A stretch of DNA of 64,000 nucleotides from JAFGSI01 sp041287425 (lineage in GTDB: Bacteria > Chloroflexota > Anaerolineae > Anaerolineales > Villigracilaceae), in contig JBEULG010000027.1 in the NCBI GenBank assembly GCA_041287425.1, forward strand, positions 124,001 to 188,000. The letters run 5' to 3'. Under the pieces are notes generated by a model that made no database searches, was not told where the DNA came from, and was given only the letters and a program-made list of their open reading frames with translations. Position numbers and translations under genes: made by a program. Shown here in pieces: positions 25,873 to 35,210 of this stretch (position 1 is the first letter of the stretch; each line of letters starts with the position of its first letter).

Positions 25873-27567
25873 TCAAACGCCGCGCGGCGCAGACGTGCGC
25901 GGCACCCAGGCCAGAATGGTCGTTCCCTCCCCCAGCACAGAGGTGATCTCCAAATCGCCGCCGACGCTGTGGACGCGCGCCATCATATTCGACAATCCAT
26001 GACCCACCGTGCGGCGGGCTTTTTCCACATTGAATCCTTTGCCGTTGTCGCGCACCTCCAACAGCACCCGGTCAGAGGTCAACCACAAATCCACGGAAAC
26101 TTTGCTGGCGCGGGCATGTTTGGCGGCGTTTGCCAGCGCTTCCTGGCAGATATGGAAGAGCGCGGTGGCATGGGCCAGGGGCAGCCCCTGCAACTGATTG
26201 GGGCGGGGACTGGTCAGCACCGCCTGCGCCTGCGTGTTCTGGCGGAATTCGGCCAGCAGACGCCGCAAGCCTTCCACCAAGTTCTCGCTGCCCAACTGAC
26301 GCGGTTGCAAATCCAAGATGTAAGCGCGGATATCGGCAATGGTGCGATTGAGGTCGTCTATGACCTTGCGGATGCGTTCCTCGGCCTCGTCCACGTTCTC
26401 GCGCAAGGCCAGGCGAGCGTTCTCGAGCGCCAGCCCCGCACCGTAAATGGACTGGATCACGCCATCGTGCAAATCCATGCCAATGCGCTGACGCTCCTCC
26501 AGCACCGCCAGGCGGCGGGCGTTGATGTGCAGGCGGGCATTCTCGATGGCCGTGCCGGCGGCGGCGGCGATCGAGGTCAACAACTGCACCTCGTTCTCTT
26601 CGAGCACCTTCTCGCTGCGGGTGGCGATGGTCAACACGCCGGCCAGTTCGCCGCGCCCGATGAGCGGAATGCAGGCAATTTGACGAAAACCGGCCTCCAC
26701 AATCGCCTGGCGGGTGAAATCCTCCTGCCGCTCCAGGTCGGTGACGATCACCGGTTTGCGCGTCGCCGCGGCGTGCCCCACCACTCCTTCGCCGATTTTG
26801 AAACGGTTGCGGGCCCAGAAGGCTTCGGCCGCCTCGCCGCGGTGCAACATCAGCCGCAGGGTGTGACCATCCTCGTCGAGCAGGAAGATTTCCCCGGCCT
26901 CCACCTTGAAGTGATAGAGCAATTGCGAGAGCGTCATGTCCAGAATTTCGTCCAGTTCGAGCGAATCGGCCAGGGCCGCGCCGATGTGATTGATCAGCGC
27001 CAGTTCCTCCGTCCGGCGGGTCAGACTGCGGTCACGTTGCTGCAGTTCGTTGTACAAGCGCGCGTTCTGGATGGCAATGCCGGCATAGGCCGCCAGCATC
27101 TCGATGATTTTCTCGTCGTCGGGGGTGAACTCGGGGGCATCTTTTTTCTCTGTCAGGTAAATCTGCCCCAATTGCCGGTTGCCCAGGCGGATAGGCACGC
27201 CCAAGAAAGAGTGCATCTTGGCATGGCCAGGCGGAAAACCGATGCTGCGCGGGTCATCGGCGATTTCGGCCAGGCGGATGTTTTCTTCGCTGTGCATCAG
27301 CGCGCCAATCAGGCCCAGCCCGCGCGGCGGGTGGGGAATGCGCTTGATTTCATCGGGGGTCATTCCCACCGTAATAAAACGTTTGAGCCGCCCTTCGTCA
27401 TCAAGCACCCCCAGGGCAGCGTAACGCGCCCCGGCCTGTTCACAGGCCAGTGCGACAATCCGTTCCAGCAAAGTCTCGAGGCTGACTTCCTTGATTTTTA
27501 TCAGTTCGAGGCTGGCTTTATGCAAGGCGATCAAACGCTCTTGCAATTGTTCCCTTGTCAGGAGCAT
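25873..27567 (-). CDS. soluble GAF-domain sensor histidine kinase (NarL partner type)
   Basis: A 564-residue cytosolic sensor kinase without membrane segments. It has two GAF domains (about residues 25-190 and 215-350), a HisKA_3 dimerisation domain with the phospho-acceptor His in GMDLHDGVIQ, and a C-terminal ATPase domain with DNGKGF and GHGLSNMMARVHSVGG. Such kinases usually phosphorylate NarL/FixJ-type regulators; none is encoded next to it, and the receiver gene at 29005 lacks a DNA-binding domain. GAGGTG precedes the ATG. It lies 74 bases after prfA on the same strand. The signal is unknown; GAF domains of this type can bind small molecules or haem. Confidence 0.93.
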   Translation of the reverse strand: MLLTREQLQERLIALHKASLELIKIKEVSLETLLERIVALACEQAGARYAALGVLDDEGRLKRFITVGMTPDEIKRIPHPPRGLGLIGALMHSEENIRLAEIADDPRSIGFPPGHAKMHSFLGVPIRLGNRQLGQIYLTEKKDAPEFTPDDEKIIEMLAAYAGIAIQNARLYNELQQRDRSLTRRTEELALINHIGAALADSLELDEILDMTLSQLLYHFKVEAGEIFLLDEDGHTLRLMLHRGEAAEAFWARNRFKIGEGVVGHAAATRKPVIVTDLERQEDFTRQAIVEAGFRQIACIPLIGRGELAGVLTIATRSEKVLEENEVQLLTSIAAAAGTAIENARLHINARRLAVLEERQRIGMDLHDGVIQSIYGAGLALENARLALRENVDEAEERIRKVIDDLNRTIADIRAYILDLQPRQLGSENLVEGLRRLLAEFRQNTQAQAVLTSPRPNQLQGLPLAHATALFHICQEALANAAKHARASKVSVDLWLTSDRVLLEVRDNGKGFNVEKARRTVGHGLSNMMARVHSVGGDLEITSVLGEGTTILAWVPRTSAPRGV

Positions 27568-27641
27568 CCGGACACCTCAATTTGGATAATTGTACCCCAC
27601 ATATCCATTTTCCGGCAAGTTTGGCGTTTTCTCCGGCCGGC

Positions 27642-28709
27642 CTATTCGAGGGCAGAGGCGGCCAGCCTTTCGGCCTCGTCGCGCGTGGCAAGTTCCTCGA
27701 TGAATGGATCGATGTCGCCGTCCATCACCGCCGGCAAGTTGTAAATTGAAAGATTGATGCGGTGATCGGTGACCCGGTTTTGCGGATAGTTGTAGGTGCG
27801 AATCTTCTCGGAGCGTTCCGCCGTCCCGACTTGGGCGCGGCGGTCAGCCTCCTCCGCCGAGCGGCGCTTTTCCTGTTCAATCTCGTACAAGCGGGCGCGC
27901 AGCACCGAGAGAGCGCGCAACTTGTTCTGCAACTGTGAACGTTCGTCCTGACAGGCCACTACGATACCGGTCGGCTTGTGGTAAATGCGCACGGCGGTGG
28001 CGTTTTTCTGGACGTTCTGCCCGCCCGCCCCAGACGATTTGAAAACCTCGATGGTGATGTCGGACTCGGGGATTTCGACCTCGACCTCATCCACCTCAGC
28101 CAGAACGGCGACGGTGGCCGTCGAGGTGTGGATGCGGCCCGAAGCCTCGGTGACCGGCACGCGCTGGACACGGTGCACGCCCGACTCGTATTTGAGTTTG
28201 GAATAAGCGCCCTTCCCCTTGACCAGGAAGACGATTTCCTTGAAGCCGCCGATTCCGATGGCGTTCTGGTCCACAATCTCAACCTGCCAGCCCTGCCGGT
28301 CAGCGTAGCGGGTGTACATGCGGAACAAATCGGCGGCGAAGATGGCCGCCTCCTCTCCGCCCGTGCCGGCGCGAATCTCGACGAAAACATTCTTCTCATC
28401 GCGCGGGTCTTTCGGGACGAGCATCTGTTTGAGTTCGGCTTCCAGTTCGGTCAGCCGCGGCTCCAGGTCGGCGATTTCGGCCTCGGCCAGGGCGCGCAGT
28501 TCGGGGTCCGAATCGGCCGCCAGGAGGGTGCGGGCCTCCTCCAGGCGGGCCAGCGAGCGGCGATACTGGCGCGCCCGCGTCACGATAGGCTCCAGTTCGG
28601 TGCGTTCCTTGTTCAATTCGGCGGCGCGCTGATAGTCGCTGCCCACCTCCAGCAGCGACTGTTCGATTTCATCGAAGCGTCTTTCGATTGCAGCCAGTTT
28701 GTCGAGCAT
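27642..28709 (-). CDS. prfA: peptide chain release factor 1
   Basis: Recognises UAA and UAG stop codons and triggers peptide release. The 355-residue protein has the GGQ motif in SSGAGGQNVQKNATAVRI and a stop-codon reading loop with PVT in RVPVTEASGRIHTS, the PxT type of RF1 and not the SPF of RF2. AAAGG touches the ATG. It lies between the small membrane peptide gene and the histidine kinase gene. No prmC methylase gene is adjacent. Confidence 0.96.
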   Translation of the reverse strand: MLDKLAAIERRFDEIEQSLLEVGSDYQRAAELNKERTELEPIVTRARQYRRSLARLEEARTLLAADSDPELRALAEAEIADLEPRLTELEAELKQMLVPKDPRDEKNVFVEIRAGTGGEEAAIFAADLFRMYTRYADRQGWQVEIVDQNAIGIGGFKEIVFLVKGKGAYSKLKYESGVHRVQRVPVTEASGRIHTSTATVAVLAEVDEVEVEIPESDITIEVFKSSGAGGQNVQKNATAVRIYHKPTGIVVACQDERSQLQNKLRALSVLRARLYEIEQEKRRSAEEADRRAQVGTAERSEKIRTYNYPQNRVTDHRINLSIYNLPAVMDGDIDPFIEELATRDEAERLAASALE

Positions 28710-28808
28710 CCTTTATCACTGCCTTTCGAGCGGCAGGTTTCGCCAGCAAGCGAGAATGAGCGCGGCTCGTGCGCCGCGCCCGCCGATTATATCAGGAATT
28801 CCCGCCGC

Positions 28809-28937
28809 TCATTTGGCAATCAACTGTAAGATCATCGAAACGACCATGCACAATGACAAAACGATGATGACTGCGCTGTAGATGCGCCGCTGGCGCACCT
28901 TGCGGTCCAGCCGGCTTTTTTTGTCTTTCTCCGACAT
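28809..28937 (-). CDS. 42-residue single-pass membrane peptide
   Basis: A short frame with a good initiation site: AGAGGTG lies 6-7 bases before the ATG at 28937. The product starts with a highly charged segment (MSEKDKKSRLDRKVRQRR) and continues with one hydrophobic helix (IYSAVIIVLSLCMVVSMILQ). By the positive-inside rule the N-terminus would face the cytoplasm. It lies between the terminator of the receiver gene and prfA. The function is unknown; it has the look of a small membrane-protein modulator or an anchor. Confidence 0.65.
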   Translation of the reverse strand: MSEKDKKSRLDRKVRQRRIYSAVIIVLSLCMVVSMILQLIAK

Positions 28938-28950
28938 CGGAACACCTCTC

Positions 28951-28980
28951 GAAAAACCGTCCTCTCATCTTCAGGACGGT
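28951..28980 (-). terminator. rho-independent terminator after uvrC-receiver genes
   Basis: On the minus strand an 8-bp stem (ACCGTCCT/AGGACGGT) with a 9-base loop is followed by TTTTTC. It lies 24 bases after the stop codon of the receiver gene. Confidence 0.85.
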
Positions 28981-29004
28981 CTTGGATAATCGTTATGTGA
29001 AGAG

Positions 29005-29385
29005 TCAGCGCCGCCCGCGGGCTTTGAGGGCTCTCTGCATGGCGGCCTCCAGTTCTTCGAGGCTGACCGGTTTGGTGACGTAGGCATCCGCGCCCATGGC
29101 CAGCGCCCGGTCCACCTGGACATCGGCAGCCTCGGTCGAGAGCATGACAATCGGCAGGGTGAGCGTCTCCCGGCGGCGGCGCAGGAACTCCAGCATGTCC
29201 AGCCCGCTGACCTCCGGCATGTTGATGTCCAAAATCAGCAGGTCTGGAATCTCACCGGCCAGGATGGCCTGGGCTGCCGGCCGCGCCCCCAGGAAGTGCC
29301 GCGTCTCGCACTGGAGCAGTTTGAGCATCAACTGCACCGCGCGAATCATCTCCTCGTCATCGTCCACAATCCAGACGGTTCTCAT
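29005..29385 (-). CDS. single-domain response regulator (CheY-like)
   Basis: A 126-residue receiver domain with the acidic pocket DDDEE near the N-terminus, phospho-acceptor Asp in LLILDINMP, the conserved Ser/Thr in MLST and Lys in VTKPVS. No output domain follows. Its start codon overlaps the stop of uvrC (ATGA, 29382-29385), so the two are translationally coupled. It might relay phosphate from the GAF histidine kinase encoded further downstream, but this is only suggested by proximity. Confidence 0.93.
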   Translation of the reverse strand: MRTVWIVDDDEEMIRAVQLMLKLLQCETRHFLGARPAAQAILAGEIPDLLILDINMPEVSGLDMLEFLRRRRETLTLPIVMLSTEAADVQVDRALAMGADAYVTKPVSLEELEAAMQRALKARGRR

Positions 29386-31247
29386 TCCAGGCTCGCCTTG
29401 ATGGTTTCGGCCAGGGCGGGCGTGATGCCCGGCACAGCGGTCAGTTCCTCCAATGTGGCTGCTCTAATCTTATCCACAGAACCGAAATGTTTCAAGAGGG
29501 ACTTTCGTTTGACCGGGCCAACGCCGGGGATGGAATCGAGGACGGAGGCCAGTCCCTGCTTCGAGCGGCGCGCCCGGTGGGCGGTGATGGCGAAGCGGTG
29601 GGCCTCGTCGCGAATGCGCTGGAGCAGGTAGAGACCTTGCGAGTGGCGCGGCAGGCGCAGGGGGTCGGTGCGGCCGGGGAAGAAAATTTCCTCCTCCTGC
29701 TTGGCCAGGCCGATAACCGCCACCCTGTCGTGCAGGCCGGCCTGTTCGAGGACGGCCACCGCCCGACCCAACTGCCCTTTGCCGCCGTCCACGATGAGCA
29801 GGTCGGGGAGGTGGGCAAAGGCCTCGTCGCGGCGCGCCCCCGGCTGGAGGGCAGATTCAGCCGCCGCCTGCCAGCGCCGGAAGCGGCGCGTCAACACCTC
29901 CTCCATCGAGGCGAAATCGTCGGGGCCGCGCACCGATTGGATGTTGAAGCGACGGTAGAGTTTTTTGTCCGGCACGCCCTGGCGGAAGACAACCATCGCG
30001 CCGACCGAGGCTGTGCCCTGGGTGTTGGAGATATCGTAACACTCGATGCGGTTGGGAGGCCCCGCCAGACCCAGGGCCTGCTGCAACTCGGCCAGGGCCT
30101 GCTCCTGGCGGTGGGTATCGGCCTGCCAGCGGGCGCGCAGGGCGGCCAGCGTTTCGGCGGCGTTCTCGGCTGCCATGTGGACCAACTCCTGCGGCTGGCC
30201 GTTCTGCGGAACGAAGATTTCGACTTTCTCGCCGCCGCGCCGCGAGCGCAGCCATTCCTGGATGATGCGGGCTTCCTCGATTTCTTCGGGGAGCAGCAAC
30301 TGCTGGGGCAGGCGGGCCGCCTCGGTGTAGAACTGCTTGACAAACTGGGCCATCACTTCGGCGTCGGCGGCGTCTTCGGTCCCCTCGAGGACGAAATATT
30401 CGCGCCCGATGAGTTTGCCGCCGCGAATAAAGAAGACCTGCACGCAGGCCTCGTCGTCGGCGCGCGCCAGGGCCAGCACGTCCGAGTCCTTGTAATCGGC
30501 GGGGAAGACCACCTTCTGGCGGGCGACGATGCTCTGCAAGGCCTTGATTTTGTCGCGCAGGGCGGCGGCGCGCTCGAAATTGAGTTGTTCGGCGGCCTGT
30601 TCCATCTCCTGCTGGACGCGGCTCAGGACCGGCTCGGCATGGCCGTCCAGGAAATCCTGCAAGTCGGCAATCATCTGGCGGTATTGGTCACGGTTGACGG
30701 CTCCGATGCAGGGGCCGAGGCAGAGGCGGATGTCATAGTACAGGCAGGGGCGCGCGTCCCGGCCGGTGATGGTCCGGTCGCAGGTCAGGTACGGGAAGAC
30801 GCGCCGCAGCACGTCCAGCGTCTGGTGCACCGCCCAGGCGGAGGTGTACGGCCCGAAGTAGCGCGCCCCGTCGTCTTGCATCAGGCGCGTCACCGTCACC
30901 TTGGGGAAATCTTCCTGCCAGTGGATTTTGATGTAGGGGTAACGTTTATCGTCTTTCAGGCGGACGTTGTATTTCGGGCGGTGCTTTTTGATGAGATTCA
31001 TCTCGAGGATGAGCGCCTCGAGTTCCGAGCCGACGACAATCCATTCGATGTCGGCCACTTCGCGCACCAGGCGGCGGGTCTTGTTGTCGTGACTGGCATC
31101 GGCATGAAAGTAGGAGCGGACGCGGTCTTTCAGGCGCACCGCCTTGCCGACATAGATGACCGTCCCGCCGGCGTCTTTCATCAGGTAGCAGCCGGGTTTG
31201 GCTGGCAAGGTCGCCAGGATGGCTTTGAGATGCTCCGAGATTTCCAT
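29382..31247 (-). CDS. uvrC: excinuclease ABC subunit C
   Basis: Makes the dual incisions in nucleotide excision repair together with UvrB. The 621-residue protein has an N-terminal GIY-YIG nuclease domain (PGCYLMKDAGGTVIYVGKA), a UvrB-binding UVR segment (LNFERAAALRDKIKALQ), the RNase-H-like C-terminal nuclease (IECYDISNTQGTASVGAMVV) and two helix-hairpin-helix motifs at the end. I chose the ATG at 31247 by family length; no clear ribosome binding site is present. A terminator lies only 18 bases upstream, so transcription must start very close to or read through that point. Confidence 0.96.
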   Translation of the reverse strand: MEISEHLKAILATLPAKPGCYLMKDAGGTVIYVGKAVRLKDRVRSYFHADASHDNKTRRLVREVADIEWIVVGSELEALILEMNLIKKHRPKYNVRLKDDKRYPYIKIHWQEDFPKVTVTRLMQDDGARYFGPYTSAWAVHQTLDVLRRVFPYLTCDRTITGRDARPCLYYDIRLCLGPCIGAVNRDQYRQMIADLQDFLDGHAEPVLSRVQQEMEQAAEQLNFERAAALRDKIKALQSIVARQKVVFPADYKDSDVLALARADDEACVQVFFIRGGKLIGREYFVLEGTEDAADAEVMAQFVKQFYTEAARLPQQLLLPEEIEEARIIQEWLRSRRGGEKVEIFVPQNGQPQELVHMAAENAAETLAALRARWQADTHRQEQALAELQQALGLAGPPNRIECYDISNTQGTASVGAMVVFRQGVPDKKLYRRFNIQSVRGPDDFASMEEVLTRRFRRWQAAAESALQPGARRDEAFAHLPDLLIVDGGKGQLGRAVAVLEQAGLHDRVAVIGLAKQEEEIFFPGRTDPLRLPRHSQGLYLLQRIRDEAHRFAITAHRARRSKQGLASVLDSIPGVGPVKRKSLLKHFGSVDKIRAATLEELTAVPGITPALAETIKASLE

Positions 31248-31264
31248 CAGCAGGGATTTTAACC

Positions 31265-31298
31265 GAAAAAGGAGGCGCAGCAGAGACAGCGCGCCTCC
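31265..31298 (-). terminator. rho-independent terminator after the lipoprotein gene
   Basis: On the minus strand an 8-bp stem (GGAGGCGC/GCGCCTCC) with a 12-base loop is followed by TTTTTC. It lies between the lipoprotein stop codon and the uvrC start. Confidence 0.8.
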
Positions 31299-31321
31299 CG
31301 TCAGGCGATTGCAAGCCGCCT

Positions 31322-32050
31322 TTACGGCACGACCGGCAAAGACTCGCCGCCCAGCAGTGTGACCGTCTCGGCCAGGAGCCACACCAACTGGTTGGGGTCG
31401 TCAGGAGAGATGATTTGAATCCAGCGGCCATCGGCGCTCTGGCCGACTGCCACCGCCCCCTGACCGGCCGCCAGAACGCCCACCGGCGGGGTGTCGGCAG
31501 CCGGGACAGCGTACAGGCTGACGGGTTGGCCGCCGGTGTTGGTCGCCACAGGGGTCGCGCTGGCCGGGGTAGCCGTCGCTGCCGGTTCGTAGGTCACTCC
31601 CGTCAGGCGGGCCAGTTCGCGGTTGTAATCCTCGCGCTGCAGGCGGGCCTGGGCGATGCCCTGCACCAGGATGTTTACATCCGCCCCGCTGAGGAAGGCC
31701 ATCAGGGTGTTGATAACGGTGTTCATGTGCGTAATCTGGAGCGCCCTGAGGGTAGCCAGGCAGGGAGGTACCTGCTGGTCCTCCGCCCGCCGGCGAATCT
31801 CCTGCAGGCTGGGGATAACCTGCACCAACTGGTCGCGCGGCGTCTGAGCGGCCAGTTGGGCGGCGTCATCGAACTCGCGCATCAGCGCGTTGACCGGCGC
31901 CAGGGTGGTCGGCAGCATAGCAGACGAGCAGGGGTCGGGGGTGGCGGTGGGCGCCAGGGTAGGCGTCGCCTCGACCGTCTCTCCTCCGCAGGCAGACAAA
32001 ACGAGCGAAGAAACGACCAAGACGAGCAAGGGCAACAAGATTTTTTTCAT
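31322..32050 (-). CDS. lipoprotein with helical domain and C-terminal SH3-like domain
   Basis: A 242-residue secreted lipoprotein. The leader ends in the lipobox LVLSAC, followed by a Thr/Pro/Ala linker (ETVEATPTLAPTATPDP). A helical domain spans about residues 45-150, then a second Thr/Ala/Pro linker. The C-terminal 60 residues (PVGVLAAGQGAVAVGQSADGRWIQII) look like a bacterial SH3 domain. A -10-like TACAAT lies about 60 bases upstream on the minus strand. The function is unknown; cell-wall or surface binding would fit the SH3-like domain. Confidence 0.8.
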   Translation of the reverse strand: MKKILLPLLVLVVSSLVLSACGGETVEATPTLAPTATPDPCSSAMLPTTLAPVNALMREFDDAAQLAAQTPRDQLVQVIPSLQEIRRRAEDQQVPPCLATLRALQITHMNTVINTLMAFLSGADVNILVQGIAQARLQREDYNRELARLTGVTYEPAATATPASATPVATNTGGQPVSLYAVPAADTPPVGVLAAGQGAVAVGQSADGRWIQIISPDDPNQLVWLLAETVTLLGGESLPVVP

Positions 32051-32116
32051 TGCTTTCCTTCCTGGAGGGGATGATAACCTCTGCCGCGGATTGTATCACG
32101 ACATCTGCAAACATGC

Positions 32117-32145
32117 TTCGAGGGACGGCTGGGCCGTCCCTCGAA
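32117..32145 (-). terminator. 13-bp hairpin after the beta-helix gene
   Basis: A perfect 13-bp stem (TTCGAGGGACGGC/GCCGTCCCTCGAA) with a 3-base loop lies 25 bases after the stop codon of the beta-helix protein gene. There is no T tract, so it may act as a processing or stability hairpin as much as a terminator. Confidence 0.6.
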
Positions 32146-32169
32146 GGTTCCCCGCGGAGGCTGCAAAGG

Positions 32170-34971
32170 TCAGCGAGCGATCAGGGCGAAGGTGCCGGTG
32201 AAGGTGACTTTGACGCGGACGTAGCCGTCTTCCCGGTACACGCCGCGCAGGATGAGCATTCCATCGTCGCTGCCGGGATGGAGCGGGATGGGGCCGCCAA
32301 CCTGCTGAGGAGGCAGTTCGACCCAGTCGCCGGCGCCGTTATTGGCGCTCGGGTCCCAGAACAGAATGGCGAAGTGCCAGTCTTCCATGCCCTCCGGGAT
32401 TTTGAAGGAGACCACGAAGTAGCCGCCTTCTTTGTCAACCAGGACCGGCTGGCCATCCTGTTCGAGGCTGATGTTGATGGCCGAGACGAAGCGCGGACCG
32501 GTCGCGATGGGACCGGGCAGTTCGCCCTCCTGGAGACGGTGGATGAGGTACATGCCGCGGCCGGGGCAGCCGTAGCGCACTTCGTCGCCGTTGGGCAGGA
32601 CCAGAACCGTCGCGCCGTAATTGAGGCAGTCGATTTCAACCGGCGTGCCACCCGTATCGGGCACTTCGACGGTTCTGACCGGCAGAGGCGGGGTAGGAGG
32701 CTGCGGAGGTTCGGGCGGCTCAGGCGGCGGCAGGCAGGGATCGATCAGGTCGAGGTAGTAATCGCCATGCGCATTGGCGGCGAAGTTGATCGTCCCGGCC
32801 AGGGTCAGCGTGCCGAGCGGGCCGGGGGCCACGTAAAAGCCGTAGCCGCCGTTGTTCTGGTAGGTGCCGTCGGTGACGGTTACATTGATGCCCTGCGGGC
32901 CGAAGCAGCCGAAGGTCCAGCCGCTCTCGATGAGCGCCCCGTCGCTGCCGTTTCCGTCGGCGGTGACATTGTTCACATCAACGTCGTTCGTGCCGACAAT
33001 CCAGAAGCCGAGGCCGGTATTGTCGGCGAAAACGCTGTCGGTGACGTTGATGAGGCCGCCGCCATAGGATTTCAGGAAGGCGCCCAGGCCGGTTACCCCA
33101 TTGCCGTCCTCTGTGACGTCTGTCAGTTCAATATTGCCTTGTTGGGTCACCGCCCACAGGCCGACTTCGCCGTTTTCGAAGAAGGTGCTGTCCTGGACGA
33201 AGATATTGCCCAGGCAGGTGCAGCCGGCCTCCAGATAGGCGCCTTTGACACCGTTGAGACTAGCATTAACATCTACGAGCGTAATGTCGCCATCCACGCT
33301 GTGAGCGTAGAGGCCATACTCACCATTGCCGCGGAATTCGCTCAGGCTGATGTCAATGGAAGCGGTCCCATCGGTGACCAGGTGGGCGCCATCTACACCA
33401 TTATCATTGGCCCATACATCGAACAAGGTGATGTCGCCATGAGATTCGACGTACAGACCATTCCAGACGTTATCATTGAAGTCGGCCGTGCCGATATCGA
33501 CAAACCCTGTCCCGGTGGTGTTTATGAGGAGGGCGCCGGTGCTGTTGGAGTAAGACCACACATTCTGGAGGGTGATGTTGCCGGCCGAATCCACCAACAG
33601 ACCGATGTCACCATTCTCTTCGAGAGCCACATCCTGGAGATCGACGTCGCCCGTGCCCCGATAGGTAATCAGCGAGATGCCGCTCCAATCGTTGTAACTG
33701 GCATACACTTGACTCACGCTCACATCTCCGCTCGAAAGGACATAGGCGCCCGAATCGGCATTTTCTTCAAATATGCCGTTGTCTATTTCCACATCGCCAG
33801 TGGCAATACAATGGTCTCCCGCCACGATACAGTTGTCGGCATAGAGACCGTTGTGGCCATTATAGCCGGCGTAGGAATTATAGACGCCAATATCACCATT
33901 GGCCCAAATCACGTAGCCGCCCATGCTATTGTTCTCGCTATCACCGTTATTGATGAGGACATTACCGCCCACACCGTGGCATGAGTCAACCCAAAAACCA
34001 GGACAGGTTTCCACATAGACCCCCACGCCTCCATTGTCCATCGTGGTCACGTTGGCAAGAGACACATTTCCATTGGCTGTAATGCCCAGCCCGATTCCCT
34101 GATTATCGGAGAACGCGCTGTCGTTGACATACACGTCGCCAGCGCCCATGGCCACGAATTCGTTGTTAATGGGATCGTACACAGCGTAAACGGTATCGAG
34201 AAAGGCGCCAGGTCCCGAAGAATTATTCACGGCCTGAACATTATCCAAGGCAATATCTCCGCCGCTGGTGGCAACGGTGAGGCCCACCATTGGAGCGCCC
34301 GTATACGGAGCCAGGTCAACGACGATATCAGTCAGGGAGACGGTGCCTGCCCAATTGATATACACGGGAACGTTGAAGGTGGTGACGCCGTTCACCACTT
34401 TCGCACCCGTAACCAGGTCCCAGCCGCCTTCCAGGCCAAGGTCGGTCAGAAGCGGAAGGCCTGCCGCATCGAAATAGACCGGCGACTCTGGCCCGCCATA
34501 GGTGCCTTCCTGGAAGAAAATCGTCCCCGCTCCGCTAATGCTATTGACCTGGAGATAGTTAATCAGATCGGTGATGCTGGCCTGATTGGGCGTGCAGTTA
34601 TTCTGATTGCCGGGTGTGCCGGGGTCGGTATCGGTAGCGGGGGTCTCGCCGGCCGGGCACCAGACCGGGTCGCTGTTGGCGATGATTTCGGCCGCCTGCT
34701 GGGTGGCGAGAGGCTCAGCAGAGCCGTCTTCGTTGAGCACGACGACGTCCGTTTCAGGCGGCGCCTGCTCCAGGATTTCAGGCAGGGGAGGCACCTCCCC
34801 CTCCGGCGGCGTCTCGGGCGGCGCGCCGTCGCCGGGGTCAACCGCCTCCTCGGTCGGCGGCGTCTCGGGCGGCGCGCCGTCGTCGGCGTAGGCAATGCCT
34901 GGCATCGCCATTTGAACGAAGATAACAAGCATGACAACGAACGAAAGAATCGCGTGCTTCCTTGCCTTCAT
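32170..34971 (-). CDS. large secreted right-handed beta-helix repeat protein
   Basis: A 933-residue exported protein. A signal peptide (residues 1-29, ending AYADDG) is followed by a Pro/Glu-rich linker and then about 20 imperfect repeats of 25-40 residues (residues 180-760). The repeats carry phrases such as NGDVSLANVTTMDNGGVGVYV, typical of parallel beta-helix proteins with Asn/Gly/Asp turns. A Pro-rich stretch follows, then a C-terminal beta domain of about 150 residues. No lipobox, LPXTG or transmembrane anchor is visible. It is preceded by a good promoter and a strong ribosome binding site (GGAGGT). A role in adhesion or polysaccharide binding is possible. Confidence 0.85.
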   Translation of the reverse strand: MKARKHAILSFVVMLVIFVQMAMPGIAYADDGAPPETPPTEEAVDPGDGAPPETPPEGEVPPLPEILEQAPPETDVVVLNEDGSAEPLATQQAAEIIANSDPVWCPAGETPATDTDPGTPGNQNNCTPNQASITDLINYLQVNSISGAGTIFFQEGTYGGPESPVYFDAAGLPLLTDLGLEGGWDLVTGAKVVNGVTTFNVPVYINWAGTVSLTDIVVDLAPYTGAPMVGLTVATSGGDIALDNVQAVNNSSGPGAFLDTVYAVYDPINNEFVAMGAGDVYVNDSAFSDNQGIGLGITANGNVSLANVTTMDNGGVGVYVETCPGFWVDSCHGVGGNVLINNGDSENNSMGGYVIWANGDIGVYNSYAGYNGHNGLYADNCIVAGDHCIATGDVEIDNGIFEENADSGAYVLSSGDVSVSQVYASYNDWSGISLITYRGTGDVDLQDVALEENGDIGLLVDSAGNITLQNVWSYSNSTGALLINTTGTGFVDIGTADFNDNVWNGLYVESHGDITLFDVWANDNGVDGAHLVTDGTASIDISLSEFRGNGEYGLYAHSVDGDITLVDVNASLNGVKGAYLEAGCTCLGNIFVQDSTFFENGEVGLWAVTQQGNIELTDVTEDGNGVTGLGAFLKSYGGGLINVTDSVFADNTGLGFWIVGTNDVDVNNVTADGNGSDGALIESGWTFGCFGPQGINVTVTDGTYQNNGGYGFYVAPGPLGTLTLAGTINFAANAHGDYYLDLIDPCLPPPEPPEPPQPPTPPLPVRTVEVPDTGGTPVEIDCLNYGATVLVLPNGDEVRYGCPGRGMYLIHRLQEGELPGPIATGPRFVSAINISLEQDGQPVLVDKEGGYFVVSFKIPEGMEDWHFAILFWDPSANNGAGDWVELPPQQVGGPIPLHPGSDDGMLILRGVYREDGYVRVKVTFTGTFALIAR

Positions 34972-35067
34972 AAGTTAACCTCCTTTCTTTTGTCTCTTTT
35001 TGATCTGCGAAAATCCTCCGCGAGGAGAAGAACACCAAGACAAACGCCGCCACTCATTATTATGTTG

Positions 35068-35096
35068 ATTATACATCTCCTCTGGTCACAAAACAA
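35068..35096 (-). promoter_or_regulatory. promoter of the beta-helix protein gene
   Basis: On the minus strand TTGTTT (35096-35091) and a perfect TATAAT (35073-35068) are separated by 17 bases. The leader would be about 90 bases and contains a small TCCTC/GAGGA hairpin before the AGGAGGT ribosome binding site. Confidence 0.75.
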
Positions 35097-35195
35097 TCAT
35101 AAAAACGATCGAAAACAGGGCTTTCTCGAAGTCCACAGGATGTGTCGTACAAAACGCCGAGCGGTGGGACCGTCCCTGCTCAACGACGATGAAGG

Positions 35196-35201
35196 TATAA
35201 T
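35196..35201 (+). promoter_or_regulatory. -10 box of pncC (near-leaderless)
   Basis: A perfect TATAAT ends only 9 bases before the ATG of pncC, so the mRNA leader would be about 3 bases. No convincing -35 box is present. Confidence 0.6.
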
Positions 35202-35210
35202 GACAGCGCT

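Noticed and set aside
27642..28709. Release factor 2 instead of release factor 1
   Set aside because: The stop-reading loop has PVT (PxT type) and not SPF, and there is no programmed frameshift site.
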